Assembly (NCBI RefSeq): GCF_016746095.1
Contig: NZ_JAERTY010000002.1
Span: 372,001 to 436,000, forward strand
Length of the DNA: 64,000 nt
Reading direction: 5' to 3'
DNA from: Sphingobacterium faecale
Lineage (GTDB): Bacteria > Bacteroidota > Bacteroidia > Sphingobacteriales > Sphingobacteriaceae
The translations under genes and the position numbers were made by a program. The notes below the pieces were generated by a model that was given only the letters and a program-made list of their open reading frames with translations, was not told where the DNA came from and did not search any database. Within the stretch, counting starts at the first letter, position 1; each line of letters starts with the position of its first letter. Positions 39,145-48,935 of the stretch are shown piece by piece.

Positions 39145-40941
39145 ATGAAAGTATCCGTATTTTATAAAGTTTTAAGGGAAGGGTTTGTTCTTATCGTATT
39201 TTATGGCATAACAATCGTATACGGACAAGGTAAATCTGATTTTTTTGACGTAAGTTTTAGAGAGTCGAAGGAATGTAGTTGGCGGTGGCTAAATAAATTG
39301 GAGAATGCAGATATTAACTCGGATTCTTTGGAGAACGGTGGTTTTTTGAAAATCAATTATAAGCAGATCTCATGGCATAATCGCAATATGGGGTTTGCTT
39401 TAGGTAATCATATTTTGTGTCCAAATTGTGTTCGTACTTCTGACAAACTTGAGATTTCTATTCCTGTATTATGTAATAGTGATGGGATCGTTGTATTAAA
39501 GGCAGTTGGGTTTAGTGAGCAAGAAGAGGTTGTTTTCACAGATAGTGTGATCTCAAAAAGAGAGACTTCATGGCAGAAATTACAGCTCAATATTACGAAA
39601 TCTTATTCCGTCTACATAAGTGTAATTTATTATGGTAACACGTTGGGGAACCAGGTTGTCAAACTTAGTCCCTTACAGTTTTCTTGCAATGAAAAGAAAG
39701 TAGAGCCTCTCAATCCTATTTTTTCAACTGTTAAAAAGGATAACTTCAACCCTATACAAGCCGTTGAAATAGTGCCATTAGATATTGCGTCAGAGCGAGG
39801 GTTTCCAGTAAATAAGACGTTTGATAGAGTTAAGGTTGTTGGATTGGGGGAGGCTACACATGGAAGTGTTACCATAATGCAATCTAGATTACAGCTTGTG
39901 AAGGACCTGGTCACTAATTATTCTTGTACGTTGGTCTTATTAGAAATTCCTTTTGATGTAGTATTGTTATTAGATCAATATGTTAAAGGATATGGAGATA
40001 ATAAAACTAGGTTAATAATTGTTGAACAACTTAAACTACTATTTAGCGAAGAGAATACGGTTATGCCTCTTATAGACTGGCTTCGAGAATATAATAGTAA
40101 AAGGGAGGCTAAGGTAAGTGTTTTTGGAATAGACAATCCGTCTCCAATCTCACAATTTATGTTGATGGATTATTTTAGAGAGTTACTCGGTGTTGAAAAA
40201 TCACTTATATATCTCAAGTTATTAATGAATGGTGAAATAGTTGATGCCAAAAAAATAGCTGAAAATGACGAGAATCTAAGACATAAATTAGGATCTAACG
40301 AATTTCAATACTGTATGTATATGTTAGATGAACTTATAAATCCAGCCTATTCATTAGAAAACCGAGATGCTAATATGTTTAAGCGATATCACCATCTATA
40401 CTCTTTATTTGTTACACAAAAAGAGTCAGCTGCCATTCTTGCGCATTCTGGGCATCTCCAAAAAACACCATTGACTTATCCTAGTGGTCAGCATAAGACG
40501 TTGGGGAGTTATCTTTATGAAGTTTTAGGGGACAAGTTCTTCTCTCTTCATTTTACTGTAGGGACTGGGCAGACTCTTCAAGATAGTTGCGGTTCTCCTC
40601 GTAAGGTATATCAAGATATTTCAAAACCGGTTTTTGGCAGTTTTGAAAGCTACGCATTGTCTTTAGACGGTTGTGATTATTTTTATTACCCTACTTCAAA
40701 GCTGTTGTCTCCAATTCATTGGATGTTACATGTTGGGCGTAATAGTCTTGAGTATTTTCACTATACGATTGGAAACCTTCAGAGGCGACATGATGGCGTA
40801 GTTTTTATTAAAGAAAGTAAACCTATCCTCAAGCCGTTTGCAGGTGCACGTCCTTTGCATCATTTTGAACTTTTGTATAACAAAAGGAAAGAATACAAAA
40901 GTCTTCTTTCTGGATATAAGGGGGAATCCGAAACTTGGTAG
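39145..40941 (+). CDS. Erythromycin-esterase family protein (exported)
   Basis: A 598-residue protein with a signal peptide (VLIVFYGITIVYGQ) and an N-terminal beta-sandwich of about 190 residues. The erythromycin esterase-type domain has GLGEATHGS near residues 233-241, LLEIPFD near 268 and AHSGHLQK near 432, corresponding to the catalytic Glu/His blocks of the family (GEATHG, the Glu of helix 2, AHNxH). A C-terminal block follows, with LGSYLYEVLGDKFFSLHF, TVGTGQTLQDS and FESYALSLDG. EreA/EreB hydrolyse macrolide lactones, but exported members with an extra N-terminal domain are common in Bacteroidota and their substrate is unknown. A convergent paralogue follows. Confidence 0.85.
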   Translation: MKVSVFYKVLREGFVLIVFYGITIVYGQGKSDFFDVSFRESKECSWRWLNKLENADINSDSLENGGFLKINYKQISWHNRNMGFALGNHILCPNCVRTSDKLEISIPVLCNSDGIVVLKAVGFSEQEEVVFTDSVISKRETSWQKLQLNITKSYSVYISVIYYGNTLGNQVVKLSPLQFSCNEKKVEPLNPIFSTVKKDNFNPIQAVEIVPLDIASERGFPVNKTFDRVKVVGLGEATHGSVTIMQSRLQLVKDLVTNYSCTLVLLEIPFDVVLLLDQYVKGYGDNKTRLIIVEQLKLLFSEENTVMPLIDWLREYNSKREAKVSVFGIDNPSPISQFMLMDYFRELLGVEKSLIYLKLLMNGEIVDAKKIAENDENLRHKLGSNEFQYCMYMLDELINPAYSLENRDANMFKRYHHLYSLFVTQKESAAILAHSGHLQKTPLTYPSGQHKTLGSYLYEVLGDKFFSLHFTVGTGQTLQDSCGSPRKVYQDISKPVFGSFESYALSLDGCDYFYYPTSKLLSPIHWMLHVGRNSLEYFHYTIGNLQRRHDGVVFIKESKPILKPFAGARPLHHFELLYNKRKEYKSLLSGYKGESETW

Positions 40942-40957
40942 AATCTTCTTCTTTGAG

Positions 40958-40980
40958 CCCCTTTTTATAAGAAAAGGGTT
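40958..40980. terminator. Possible hairpin between convergent esterase genes
   Basis: CCCCTTTT and AAAAGGG arms lie a few bases apart just after the plus-strand esterase stop codon. A TTTCT tract follows. It is weakly supported. Confidence 0.35.
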
Positions 40981-41119
40981 TCTCTAAAGGTTTTGTAGGA
41001 GGGAAATGTGAGCAAGCTATTTCTTGCTTCAAGAGTGGGCTGCTGCGATCGAGATATGCGAATATACTCCGCTATTGTTTACTGAGGGGTGAAAATCAAA
41101 AAGAAATATTTTCTTCATT

Positions 41120-42823
41120 TTAAAAAAACTTGATTTTAGATTTTTTGTCCATCCATTTTTTTTGAATGGTTTCGTACTTGTTTTTCATCTCTTGGTGAAA
41201 ATGGTTGCTTTCTTTTGCGAATACAAAAGCATCGAATCGTTTTTTACTCATGTAGTTAAAGGCCGGTTTTCCCAGATGATACCTCGGTATTGATGCATAG
41301 CTGTCAAATTCGGGTAAATCCTCCGTCAAAGAATAAAATAGATCGTAGCCTGATCTTAACGCGAGGTTTTCGAAAGAGTTTGCAGGTGCAGGCGGAAGTG
41401 TATCAACAAGAATGTCTCCAGCTATGAAACAGGAGTCCTGCAGATAAGTGCCTATGCCAAACTGTATGGTAATACTGTGATATTTATGCCCAAGTTCAGT
41501 TGCTAAATAATGTCCAAGATTTCTTTGCTTATCATAATTTATCCGACTTAAATGTTCGCTGTGGGCCATTATTACGATTTTTTCATTTGCAGCTAGGTTT
41601 TTCTGAAGTTCAAGAGTTTTAACGGTCATAAGACTATCGCGCTGAGATCTGTTATAGTTGTTTTTTCTTTCTTGAAGAAACCTGAGATTTTGGTCAAAAT
41701 AAGTGGAATAAATACGGTCGTCTTTTAAACGTTCGTTGTTGAATACAGAAAATTGGCCTGTTTTTATAAGGGCAAAATCATTTTTTGTGATATATCCTTT
41801 TTGATAGAGATAGATGCAGTTTTCGAATATGTTAGTATCAATATAGTAAGTTGGACTGTCGATACCAACAATATGTACCCGCCTATGTATGGTTCTACTG
41901 GTGTTCAGATCTCTTACCCAGTTAAGGAAACTTACTAGCATATCGCCATCTTCCATCCCAAAACTGGTATTTTGCTTTATTATTTCAAGAGAAGATTCGT
42001 CTGAATATCCCTGTGCATAGCTGTCGAAGATCAAGGCCAAATCTGTTGGGCATTCCATCGCGATGATTTTGGCATTCTGATGTTCAATCAATTCTTTTGT
42101 AACATCGTAACGTATTTTTTTTACCGTTTTACTGCCGTGTGTTGGCTCGCCAAGCCCGATGATCGTAGAGTTGATTAAAGGGGAGATAGGTTTAGCGTAT
42201 AATAGCTCAGATTCATAAATTGGGATGATCTTATTTTTATCGATGTTATTTGTAGGGGCTGGGGTAATGGAGTTTTTTCTAATTAATAATACAGGCGATT
42301 TGATACTTACTTTTTGCAACGGGTTCTCATGTCCATGGTATGTAATATGGTATGTTATTGTTTTTACGTTTTGGTCTAATGGTATTCGTATTGTATTTAA
42401 TTTCCAGTGCTCCGAGCTCTTTAGTTCATGTGTCTTTTCACTAATGATCTGTTCGGATTCGTTGATAGATTTAATGACACATTTCATCTTTCCTCCACCT
42501 GTCATCTTTGCCTCGATATTTAATATTGCAGAACTTTTCTTTTTAACATGCGGAAGTAAAATCTTAGGTCGGTATATGTCCACGAACATACCGCCCGTGG
42601 TGAATGTATTTGAATATTTTAGTTCTAAAGTGTTCTTATCATCCTGGGACACGTTAAAGGATGAATTTCTTGCTACCAATATATCCCCCCACCTGCAGTT
42701 ATCAAGGAAGTGAAATTCTATTTTATCGATTTCAATAAGGTCGCTCTGTGCTTTACAATTATATACCATCATTGTAAAGCACAGTATTGTAAAGACATGT
42801 TGAAGCAACTTGGTTAAGCTCAT
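41120..42823 (-). CDS. Erythromycin-esterase family protein (exported), convergent paralogue
   Basis: A 567-residue paralogue of the 39145 gene product. The signal peptide region (ILCFTMMVYNCKAQS) may be a lipobox. The N-terminal beta module is at about 25-180. The esterase-type domain shows GLGEPTHGS near 226, AMECPTDLAL near 255 and MAHSEHLSRI near 417. The C-terminal LGHYLATELGHKYHSITIQF, YLQDSC and SFENLALRSGYDLFY match the other two copies. Pro replaces Ala in GEATHG, but the Glu and His are kept. It shares its ancestor with the truncated copy at 35481; in places that copy aligns better with this one (SRINYDKQRNLG versus SRFNKKEKSLG). Confidence 0.84.
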   Translation of the reverse strand: MSLTKLLQHVFTILCFTMMVYNCKAQSDLIEIDKIEFHFLDNCRWGDILVARNSSFNVSQDDKNTLELKYSNTFTTGGMFVDIYRPKILLPHVKKKSSAILNIEAKMTGGGKMKCVIKSINESEQIISEKTHELKSSEHWKLNTIRIPLDQNVKTITYHITYHGHENPLQKVSIKSPVLLIRKNSITPAPTNNIDKNKIIPIYESELLYAKPISPLINSTIIGLGEPTHGSKTVKKIRYDVTKELIEHQNAKIIAMECPTDLALIFDSYAQGYSDESSLEIIKQNTSFGMEDGDMLVSFLNWVRDLNTSRTIHRRVHIVGIDSPTYYIDTNIFENCIYLYQKGYITKNDFALIKTGQFSVFNNERLKDDRIYSTYFDQNLRFLQERKNNYNRSQRDSLMTVKTLELQKNLAANEKIVIMAHSEHLSRINYDKQRNLGHYLATELGHKYHSITIQFGIGTYLQDSCFIAGDILVDTLPPAPANSFENLALRSGYDLFYSLTEDLPEFDSYASIPRYHLGKPAFNYMSKKRFDAFVFAKESNHFHQEMKNKYETIQKKWMDKKSKIKFF

Positions 42824-42924
42824 TTTTTATGTTTATCAAGGCATCCTAAACGTTTAAAAAGTGGCGGTGTTTTTGATACAGCAAAAGTGGATATATTGAA
42901 ATCGCTGAATCTTAGGATACCGCC

Positions 42925-43011
42925 ATGATAAATGTAATGTTTTTAGCCAGATTTTATACTCTCATATATAACGAAGATATGATTAAAATGTTGAGAGGGG
43001 AGAAGAGATTT
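42925..43011 (+). pseudogene. Degenerate fragment of a TolC-like C-terminus
   Basis: The frame encodes NVMFLARFYTLIYNEDMIKM and ends LRGEK. It lines up with NVIKARYILMYNGEVIKV...LRGEK in the TolC-like remnant at 49490-49733. The DNA of the last 28 bases is nearly identical (GTTGAGAGGGGAGAAG shared). Unlike that copy, the stop codon after LRGEK is lost and the frame runs on to 43146. The rest of 42824-43522 holds no recognisable gene. Confidence 0.5.
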
Positions 43012-43522
43012 TCATATATGCTCTATTTGTTTTACCGGCTACATTATTGCACATTTAATAAAGCGTTATCGGCAGATACGGGATACAGACATATCGATTT
43101 CGTTGAGTTGCTCAATTTCTCTAGAACAGTTCTTATGCTTTGGTAGTGAATGCGATTTAGCTTTTTGATCCGAAGTCTTCAATTTTCTGTCCCTAAAACC
43201 GTAATTCTGTCCCATAAGGGTCGCGGTTTTTTTTCAGCTTACTACATTTGCATTCACCAAACCTCATGTAATTGAAGCAGGACGCCGAAAATGCTGTTGA
43301 GAGTAGGCATGAATTATATTATTTACCAAAAATGAAAAAAATGAAATTCGCTATGGCTACACCAGATAGTTCTGATGTTTTGTTAAAGTAAAGTAGTAAA
43401 AAAACGTTATTTTTAGCATCAATTTATTATCATTGCAGATGACATACGATCTGCCCGATAATAGTATTCAGCAGATTACGCCTTTGTAGACGGGTACTGC
43501 TTATTAACTTAAAATATGCTGT

Positions 43523-45232
43523 ATGTGGTTTCGAATTATTCCAATCGCTATCGTGATCTTATTGTTTAGCTGTAAGGAGATCAGGCAACCACCACGATCA
43601 TTATCCCAGGATATAGTGCAGATTGATAGTTTAATTCTCTGTCGTCAATTCGGACAGGCCAAACTTTTGGCCGACAGCCTACACGATTTTATTTTGGATT
43701 ATTACACGGGCAAAGAGCAGGTCGACCTCGAGCTCAGGGTCCGGTTGCTGCTTGCTGATATCTTTGTCAAACAGTCCAATGTCAAGGAGGCGATAACACT
43801 TGTATTAAGCGTCATTGACCAAGCTCAGCTTCATAATCTGCCCCAGCATGAATACCAGGGGCATCTTATTGCAGCATTGATATACGAATTGCTGGACGAT
43901 TTGGCTTCTTGCAATGCTCATTTGGATCATGCTTACAGTTGCTATCAGAAGAATCGTTTGGACCACCTATTTAGTACCTATTGTATCCGTAGATCATCGT
44001 ATTATCGCTTTGCTGGCGATTCGGCATCGGCTATCGCTTTTGCGTACAAAGCCCTCACCTACAGTAAGAAGTTTGATCATAGCTCAGACATTGCCGATAG
44101 TTATTTATTATTGGGCATATTATTGGATGGAGAGCGATCTGTTAGCTATAACTTGCTCGCAGCAAAACAATTCTTAACCCTTGGAAATAGAGAGGGAACG
44201 GCGATGATGTATCATAATATCAGTCGTATTTATTCGGAGATGGGTGATATTCCTCGGGCATTCATATATAGTGACTCGTCTTTGCATTATGATCCTCGGA
44301 GGACAGGAGAGAACATGGACGATATTCTCGAACTACGGAGTATCTTATATGAAAAAGCAGGGCAGGTGGACTCAGCCTATTATTATTACCAAAAATACCA
44401 TACCGCTCATCTGCACTATTTAGCTACGCTGGATGCCCAAAATTTTAAAGTGACCAAAGACAAGTATGAAATCGAAAAAAGAGAAGCCATCATAAAAAGT
44501 AAAAATCAACAGATGATTTTAATCGGTAGCCTGCTTGCTGTCATTTTGATAGGTTCGGTATTGCTCATTTTGAAAAACCGAAAGATCAATTCGCAGAATA
44601 AAATTATAAACAAGCAAGTCTCCGATGTTTCCAAGATGTTGGAACAGAAGCGCATCCTTTTATCGGAGCTGCAGCATCGCGTAAAGAATAATTTGCAGCA
44701 TGTTATTTCCATTTTGGACATACAGAAAGAATCTGTTGATTTCAGTACGATTGACGAACTCATCCGAAGCAATCAGAACCGTATCCATTCTATGGCACTA
44801 TTGCATAAAAAACTGAATGTGGACGAAAATGTAAGTGAAGTCAATCTTCGAAACTATATTGCAGCACTGGCTACTATTGTCAAGGAATCGTATGACGATC
44901 ATGAGAAAGACATCCATCTTACCGTGTCTGGTGATATCGGTGCGGTATCCATAGATGTGGCTATGCCCTTAGGATTGATTATTGTAGAGCTGGTAAGCAA
45001 CAGTATGAAGTATGCTTTCAAAGAAATCGCCGTAGGCCTTATACATATAGAGATAGAAAAAGCTAACTTAAAAAATGCACTGGTGTATAGCGATAATGGC
45101 ATAGGATTCGATTTCTATCAGCCCGAGCAGACCGGATTAGGTCTAGAGATCATAAAAGGCTTAATCGATCAGCTGGATGCTGTTGGCGCTAGTAGTACCG
45201 ACAATGGGTTTGAGTTGACCCTTATTTTTTAG
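43523..45232 (+). CDS. TPR-containing HisKA_2 (LuxR-independent) sensor histidine kinase
   Basis: A 569-residue membrane-anchored kinase. A lipoprotein-like or uncleaved signal opens the protein (VILLFSCKE). TPR-like helices occupy about 30-310, with pairs such as LHNLPQHEYQGHLIAALIYE. One membrane helix lies near 330-350 (ILIGSLLAVILIGSVLLIL), followed by a coiled coil. The HisKA_2 dimerisation domain has LQHRVKNNLQH with the phosphoacceptor His near residue 383. The HATPase part has LIIVELVSNSMKYAF and YSDNGIGFD. The LytTR regulator begins 38 bp downstream, so they form a two-component pair of a kind common in Bacteroidota. Confidence 0.9.
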   Translation: MWFRIIPIAIVILLFSCKEIRQPPRSLSQDIVQIDSLILCRQFGQAKLLADSLHDFILDYYTGKEQVDLELRVRLLLADIFVKQSNVKEAITLVLSVIDQAQLHNLPQHEYQGHLIAALIYELLDDLASCNAHLDHAYSCYQKNRLDHLFSTYCIRRSSYYRFAGDSASAIAFAYKALTYSKKFDHSSDIADSYLLLGILLDGERSVSYNLLAAKQFLTLGNREGTAMMYHNISRIYSEMGDIPRAFIYSDSSLHYDPRRTGENMDDILELRSILYEKAGQVDSAYYYYQKYHTAHLHYLATLDAQNFKVTKDKYEIEKREAIIKSKNQQMILIGSLLAVILIGSVLLILKNRKINSQNKIINKQVSDVSKMLEQKRILLSELQHRVKNNLQHVISILDIQKESVDFSTIDELIRSNQNRIHSMALLHKKLNVDENVSEVNLRNYIAALATIVKESYDDHEKDIHLTVSGDIGAVSIDVAMPLGLIIVELVSNSMKYAFKEIAVGLIHIEIEKANLKNALVYSDNGIGFDFYQPEQTGLGLEIIKGLIDQLDAVGASSTDNGFELTLIF

Positions 45233-45270
45233 CATATGATTTATCTACCATCACTTATCTTGATTATTAA

Positions 45271-45999
45271 ATGACAACAAAAACGGTTTTGATTGTAGAA
45301 GACGATTTTCTAAACAGAAGATTAGTAAAAAAAACACTCTACGACAATGGATACGATGTCCTAGAGGCCAAAAATGCCGCTATGGCGCTCTCAATGCTCA
45401 GCCAGTATAAGGTAGATTTTATCCTGCTGGATATCAATCTTGGCGAGGGGCTGGCCGATGGCATCAGCTTGGGGCAGGAGATTATAGACCAGTTTGCTAT
45501 CCCTTTTCTATACCTAACAGCTTATGATAATAGAGCGGTCATGGAAAAGGCCATTGCCACCGCGCCATACGGCTACATCACCAAGCCCTTTAAATCTATG
45601 GATCTGATCGCTGCCGTAGCGCTAGGGATCCGTCAATCCCCTCGAAATGTAAAATCTGGTCCTACGATAAAAGTAAAACATAACGAATTTATGGTTGATC
45701 TCCCTATCGGAGACATCCATTATATCGAAGCGGATCGCAATTATCTGCTTTTAAATACCCCAAAGGAGGTGTACAAAATCCGAAGCACCATTAAGCAGAT
45801 TATGGAACATTTACCGTCTGCTATTTTCGTCCAGATACACCGAGCCTTCATCGTCAATAGAAAGAAGATTGACAAATTTAATGTGCGATGTGTGCTCGTT
45901 AATAACAAGGAGATTCCGGTTTCCAGAAAGTATGTTGAAGATATAAGTATGATAATTGCTCCCTCTTTTTATCCCTCAAATCAACCTTCTATCCCATAA
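45271..45999 (+). CDS. LytTR-family response regulator
   Basis: A 242-residue regulator. The receiver domain (1-120) has EDD near 10-12, the phosphoacceptor in LLDINLGEG near residue 54, and TAYD and TKPF. The LytTR DNA-binding domain covers about 135-235 (DIHYIEADRNYLLLNT, FVQIHRAFIVNRKKID, PVSRKY). It is paired with the HisKA_2 kinase just upstream. Its targets are not evident; the collagen-like lipoprotein gene 104 bp downstream is a candidate. Confidence 0.93.
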   Translation: MTTKTVLIVEDDFLNRRLVKKTLYDNGYDVLEAKNAAMALSMLSQYKVDFILLDINLGEGLADGISLGQEIIDQFAIPFLYLTAYDNRAVMEKAIATAPYGYITKPFKSMDLIAAVALGIRQSPRNVKSGPTIKVKHNEFMVDLPIGDIHYIEADRNYLLLNTPKEVYKIRSTIKQIMEHLPSAIFVQIHRAFIVNRKKIDKFNVRCVLVNNKEIPVSRKYVEDISMIIAPSFYPSNQPSIP

Positions 46000-46103
46000 A
46001 ATTCCAAGGGATATTTAATTTTTATAACCTTGCTACCGCAGCGTAAAAGTTGTAGACACCGTATCATTAACAGTAAACATTATTAAACTAATTAACAAAA
46101 CTA

Positions 46104-46697
46104 ATGAAGAAAACGTTATTAAAAAATCTGATCGTCTTGATCGCGGTAGGGGTTACTCTTGGTGGATGTAAAAAAGAAGCTGGTCCTGTCGGTCCAGAGG
46201 GACCAAAGGGAGAGGCAGGAGCGAAAGGCGAACAAGGCGCGCCAGGCACGGCCAATGTCATTTACAGTGATTGGATACCACTTCCGGCTAAAGCAGTCTT
46301 TAGCTCCCCAATGCGAAAGAATTTTTCGATCCAGGCACCGGAAGTTACATTAGATGTCATCAAAAAAGGACTGTTTTATGCGTATTTAAGGCATGGCTCT
46401 TCAGAGGAGTCCATAGTTCCCTTACCTTATGCCGGTACGTGGGTGAATACGACCACCAATGAGGTTATAGGAAGTTATCTCAGTACTGTGTTGGTCGGCG
46501 TAGGGTCTATTTCGTTAAACCAGGATTGGCTCACCCCCGGTGCGATTCCTGCGACATTTGCAAATGCAACCGCCGTTTCAGGAGGATACACCCATATCCG
46601 CTATGTGATTGTTCCGGCTGGCTTAAAATCATCGAGTACAGCACGGGTCGATTTCAAAAATTACGAATCAGTGAAAAAGGTCTATTTTGAAAAGTAA
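46104..46697 (+). CDS. Short collagen-like lipoprotein
   Basis: A 197-residue lipoprotein (VTLGGCKKE, Cys near 22). Eight Gly-X-Y triplets follow the lipidation site (GPVGPEGPKGEAGAKGEQ and onward), then a globular domain of about 150 residues with Trp/aromatic-rich strands (IYSDWIPLPAK, YAYLRHG, YTHIRYVIVP). The triplets may form a short trimeric stalk that lifts the globular head off the outer membrane. Similar proteins are widespread in Bacteroidota with no known role. A hairpin follows the stop codon. Confidence 0.82.
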   Translation: MKKTLLKNLIVLIAVGVTLGGCKKEAGPVGPEGPKGEAGAKGEQGAPGTANVIYSDWIPLPAKAVFSSPMRKNFSIQAPEVTLDVIKKGLFYAYLRHGSSEESIVPLPYAGTWVNTTTNEVIGSYLSTVLVGVGSISLNQDWLTPGAIPATFANATAVSGGYTHIRYVIVPAGLKSSSTARVDFKNYESVKKVYFEK

Positions 46698-46733
46698 CTG
46701 TTGTTCGTAATAAATATAGTATTCTTTTATTCT

Positions 46734-46765
46734 AGATTTGGCATATATGCATGTGCCAAATCTTT
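46734..46765 (+). terminator. Hairpin terminator after the collagen-like gene
   Basis: Perfect 10-bp arms AGATTTGGCA and TGCCAAATCT enclose a 9-base loop (TATATGCATG region). A short pyrimidine tract (TTCC) follows rather than a clean T run. It separates this gene from the convergent DUF1016 gene. Confidence 0.65.
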
Positions 46766-46785
46766 CCACAATCATTCTGCCTATC

Positions 46786-47463
46786 TCATAATAGCTTAAA
46801 ATTTATGGTGTTTAGGGACACTACAAGTGTTGTGGTGTGAGTGTCAGATTGAATTTTAGGCAAGGTCTCGCCAAAGTTGGTAATAGCCTGTCCTTGACGC
46901 TCGTGCAGTTTTTTGTTTATTTGAAGAGATAAAATACTTTTACTCCACCCGTTTTCAATTGTATTGTGTATATAAAACAATCTGCTCTCTACAGTTTTTA
47001 CCTTGTCTAATATAATCGTATGGTGTGTCCATGGTATTTTTGCAACCGCTGGTTGCAAAAATGTCTGGATAGTTTGTGCAATCATGCCTTCCACGATTGA
47101 TTCATTGTGATTAACAGTATTTTGTATTTGTGCAGCCAGTGGTTGCACAATTGAATTATCCAATTTTTCAGTGCCAACTTGCACAAAGTCAGGGTAAGCT
47201 TCTGTAAAGCTTCGCATATATTTTAAATTACGGACAGAAAACCCTTTATTGTCAGGAAACTCAGCTTTCAAATCTCTGGAAAGGTTATCAATAATCTTTG
47301 CTCCCCATCCAGATTCTGCGATTTTGTTAGATATATCATTACCTATAGTCCAATACGGCTGTAGCATCTCCGTATTGACAGATATGACTGCGCGCTGTTG
47401 GGCCAGCTGAATTTTACTTTTCAACGCACTCAGTATTTCTACATATATTTTATCTGTTTCCAT
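46786..47463 (-). pseudogene. Truncated DUF1016 (YhcG-type) nuclease gene, N-terminal domain only
   Basis: The 225-residue product begins like a complete DUF1016 protein: IVEILSALKSKIQLAQQRA-type start, LQPYWTIGNDISNKI, GWGAKIIDNLSRDLK, GFSVRNLKYMRSFTEAYP, ending KLHERQGQAITNFGETLPK. Immediately after LPKIQSD the family sequence stops and unrelated residues follow. The whole C-terminal PD-(D/E)XK nuclease domain, normally another 100-150 residues, is therefore missing. The central variable segment is encoded by two short palindromes (47037-47059 and 47128-47150). Such proteins are often linked with restriction or mobile loci. This copy should be catalytically dead. Confidence 0.8.
47037..47150. 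repeat. Two in-gene palindromes within the DUF1016 variable region
   Basis: Near-perfect 23-bp palindromes lie at 47037-47059 (TTTTGCAACC ... GGTTGCAAAA) and 47128-47150 (TTGTGCAGCC ... GGTTGCACAA). In the reading frame they encode FLQPAVAKI and VQPLAAQIQ. A third of the same style lies at 48951-48973 in a separate DUF1016 remnant. They look like inserted short palindromic units that kept the frame. Confidence 0.65.
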
Positions 47464-47666
47464 CGCTATAGGGATAATATTGGTTGATATCTATTTTCCT
47501 TTCTTCTCTTCTCTTCTCTTCCACAGGTGGTACCAAGCCTATTATTGGGCGTTTGCCGTTGCATAGTTTATAATTCTCCCTCACTTTTTAACCTCTTGGG
47601 CAATCTTCTTTAATTATTTATTTCTGATATTTTTGTATTTTAGGAGGCTAGTAGATAACCAATTAT

Positions 47667-48911
47667 ATGCCTATGGCCAAACGAAAAGCTTCCGTAAAAT
47701 ATGTCTCTCCTGTCAAAACTGATCTTTTGGCGCAGAAGGCTTTTTTTGAAAGACTTCGTACGGCTATGATAAAATTGATTGGCGATGGTTATTTTGAAAA
47801 GATTCCAAAAATCACATTGCTCAAATGTTATAACGTGCGCTACCCAACGGTCAAGATTGAACTGGACGACCGTATCATCGTCGACGCGAAAGAACGAAAA
47901 AAGTATAAGGAAGATTTTAATAACAGATTGAAGACCCTTCAGATCGAAACGTTAACGGGCGAATCCATTAGCTATGCTAGTTTTCTCACGGAAGGCCTAT
48001 TTGTTCTTCAAGTATTCAATCATCTGCCGCAAGGCGAGTTTAAAGAACAAGATTGCATTAAGGATTTATTGAGGCCTTACATTGACGGTAAATGGTATAG
48101 TAGTATGGTATGGAAGCTGTATGTGGATTTAGCTTACTACAATTATACCCTGTTTGATTTTTACAAAGGATCCGTTCAATTTGTATTCGCAGAACTGCGT
48201 ACGGTCAAAGCCGGAGGTAGCAATACAGTTAGCTTAGCTAGAGTGCCGCATCAGCTTGTTTCGGAGGAGATCGACAACGTCGTCCGTCCTATTGCACGCT
48301 TAGGGTATTTGCCGTCAAATACAGTAGAATGGGGGCAATTGGCTTTTGTATCTGCAGCACAATTAGGGTTTAATGATGTTGTCTCTACCGAAAAGCTACC
48401 GATTTATATACAGCATCACGCTTTAAGACGTTATGAAGAACGAAGCTTTGACTCGGCGGGAGCAGCCTTTATCATGCTTGGTCACAGATTCGCTTTTACT
48501 GAAAATCATACGACGGTTGTCGGTAAAAAACACACCTTATTGGCCTTTCATGCAGGGGTGCATAAAATCGGTTATTTTGTGGTCACCCATCATAGCGATA
48601 AATGGATACTGCGCACTTTTTTATTATTGACCAACGAAGGAACACCTGAAGGGGAAAAACTCAAAGAACTTACAGCTATAAATAAAATTGACGCCAAATA
48701 TTTGAAAATAGATACCATGGAAGCCTTTATCCATTACGATATAATAGGAGATAAAAAGCTGTCTGCTATTTTTACTGAAGCAGGGTGTGGACCCTTGTTA
48801 GAATATGCCAAATTCTTTGATCGATCAACGATAGAGGTTAAAAGTGCGGACTCCATGTCAAAATATTTATTCACCGCTGTTGCTACTGACGATATAGAGG
48901 ATAGGGATTAG
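47667..48911 (+). CDS. Hypothetical protein of 414 residues
   Basis: An intact open frame with good coding character (few stops in phase, strong codon bias like its neighbours). No family is recognised. It has no signal peptide or membrane helix. Notable segments are IYIQHHALRRYEERSFDSAG near 255-275, with a HxxRRxxER-like cluster, and HTLLAFHAGVHKIGYFVVTHHSDKW near 290-315, which is His-rich and could hold a catalytic or metal site. It lies between two DUF1016 remnants, which suggests an accessory cargo gene of a mobile region. It could be a nuclease-like or ADP-ribosyl-type protein, but nothing visible decides that. Confidence 0.6.
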   Translation: MPMAKRKASVKYVSPVKTDLLAQKAFFERLRTAMIKLIGDGYFEKIPKITLLKCYNVRYPTVKIELDDRIIVDAKERKKYKEDFNNRLKTLQIETLTGESISYASFLTEGLFVLQVFNHLPQGEFKEQDCIKDLLRPYIDGKWYSSMVWKLYVDLAYYNYTLFDFYKGSVQFVFAELRTVKAGGSNTVSLARVPHQLVSEEIDNVVRPIARLGYLPSNTVEWGQLAFVSAAQLGFNDVVSTEKLPIYIQHHALRRYEERSFDSAGAAFIMLGHRFAFTENHTTVVGKKHTLLAFHAGVHKIGYFVVTHHSDKWILRTFLLLTNEGTPEGEKLKELTAINKIDAKYLKIDTMEAFIHYDIIGDKKLSAIFTEAGCGPLLEYAKFFDRSTIEVKSADSMSKYLFTAVATDDIEDRD

Positions 48912-48935
48912 TAAGGTTATGAAAGAGCTTATATA

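Noticed and set aside
42225..42713. A 162-residue plus-strand hydrophobic protein
   Set aside because: It is antisense to the well-supported esterase gene; the hydrophobicity comes from reversed codons.
39145..42823. Macrolide resistance island
   Set aside because: The esterase-family proteins are exported, carry an extra N-terminal domain and have no mobile resistance context, so a resistance role is not supported.
43180..43235. Terminator or riboswitch in the gap before the HisKA_2 kinase
   Set aside because: AAAACCG and CGGTTTTTTTT can pair, but the 20-base loop and lack of an upstream gene make it weak.
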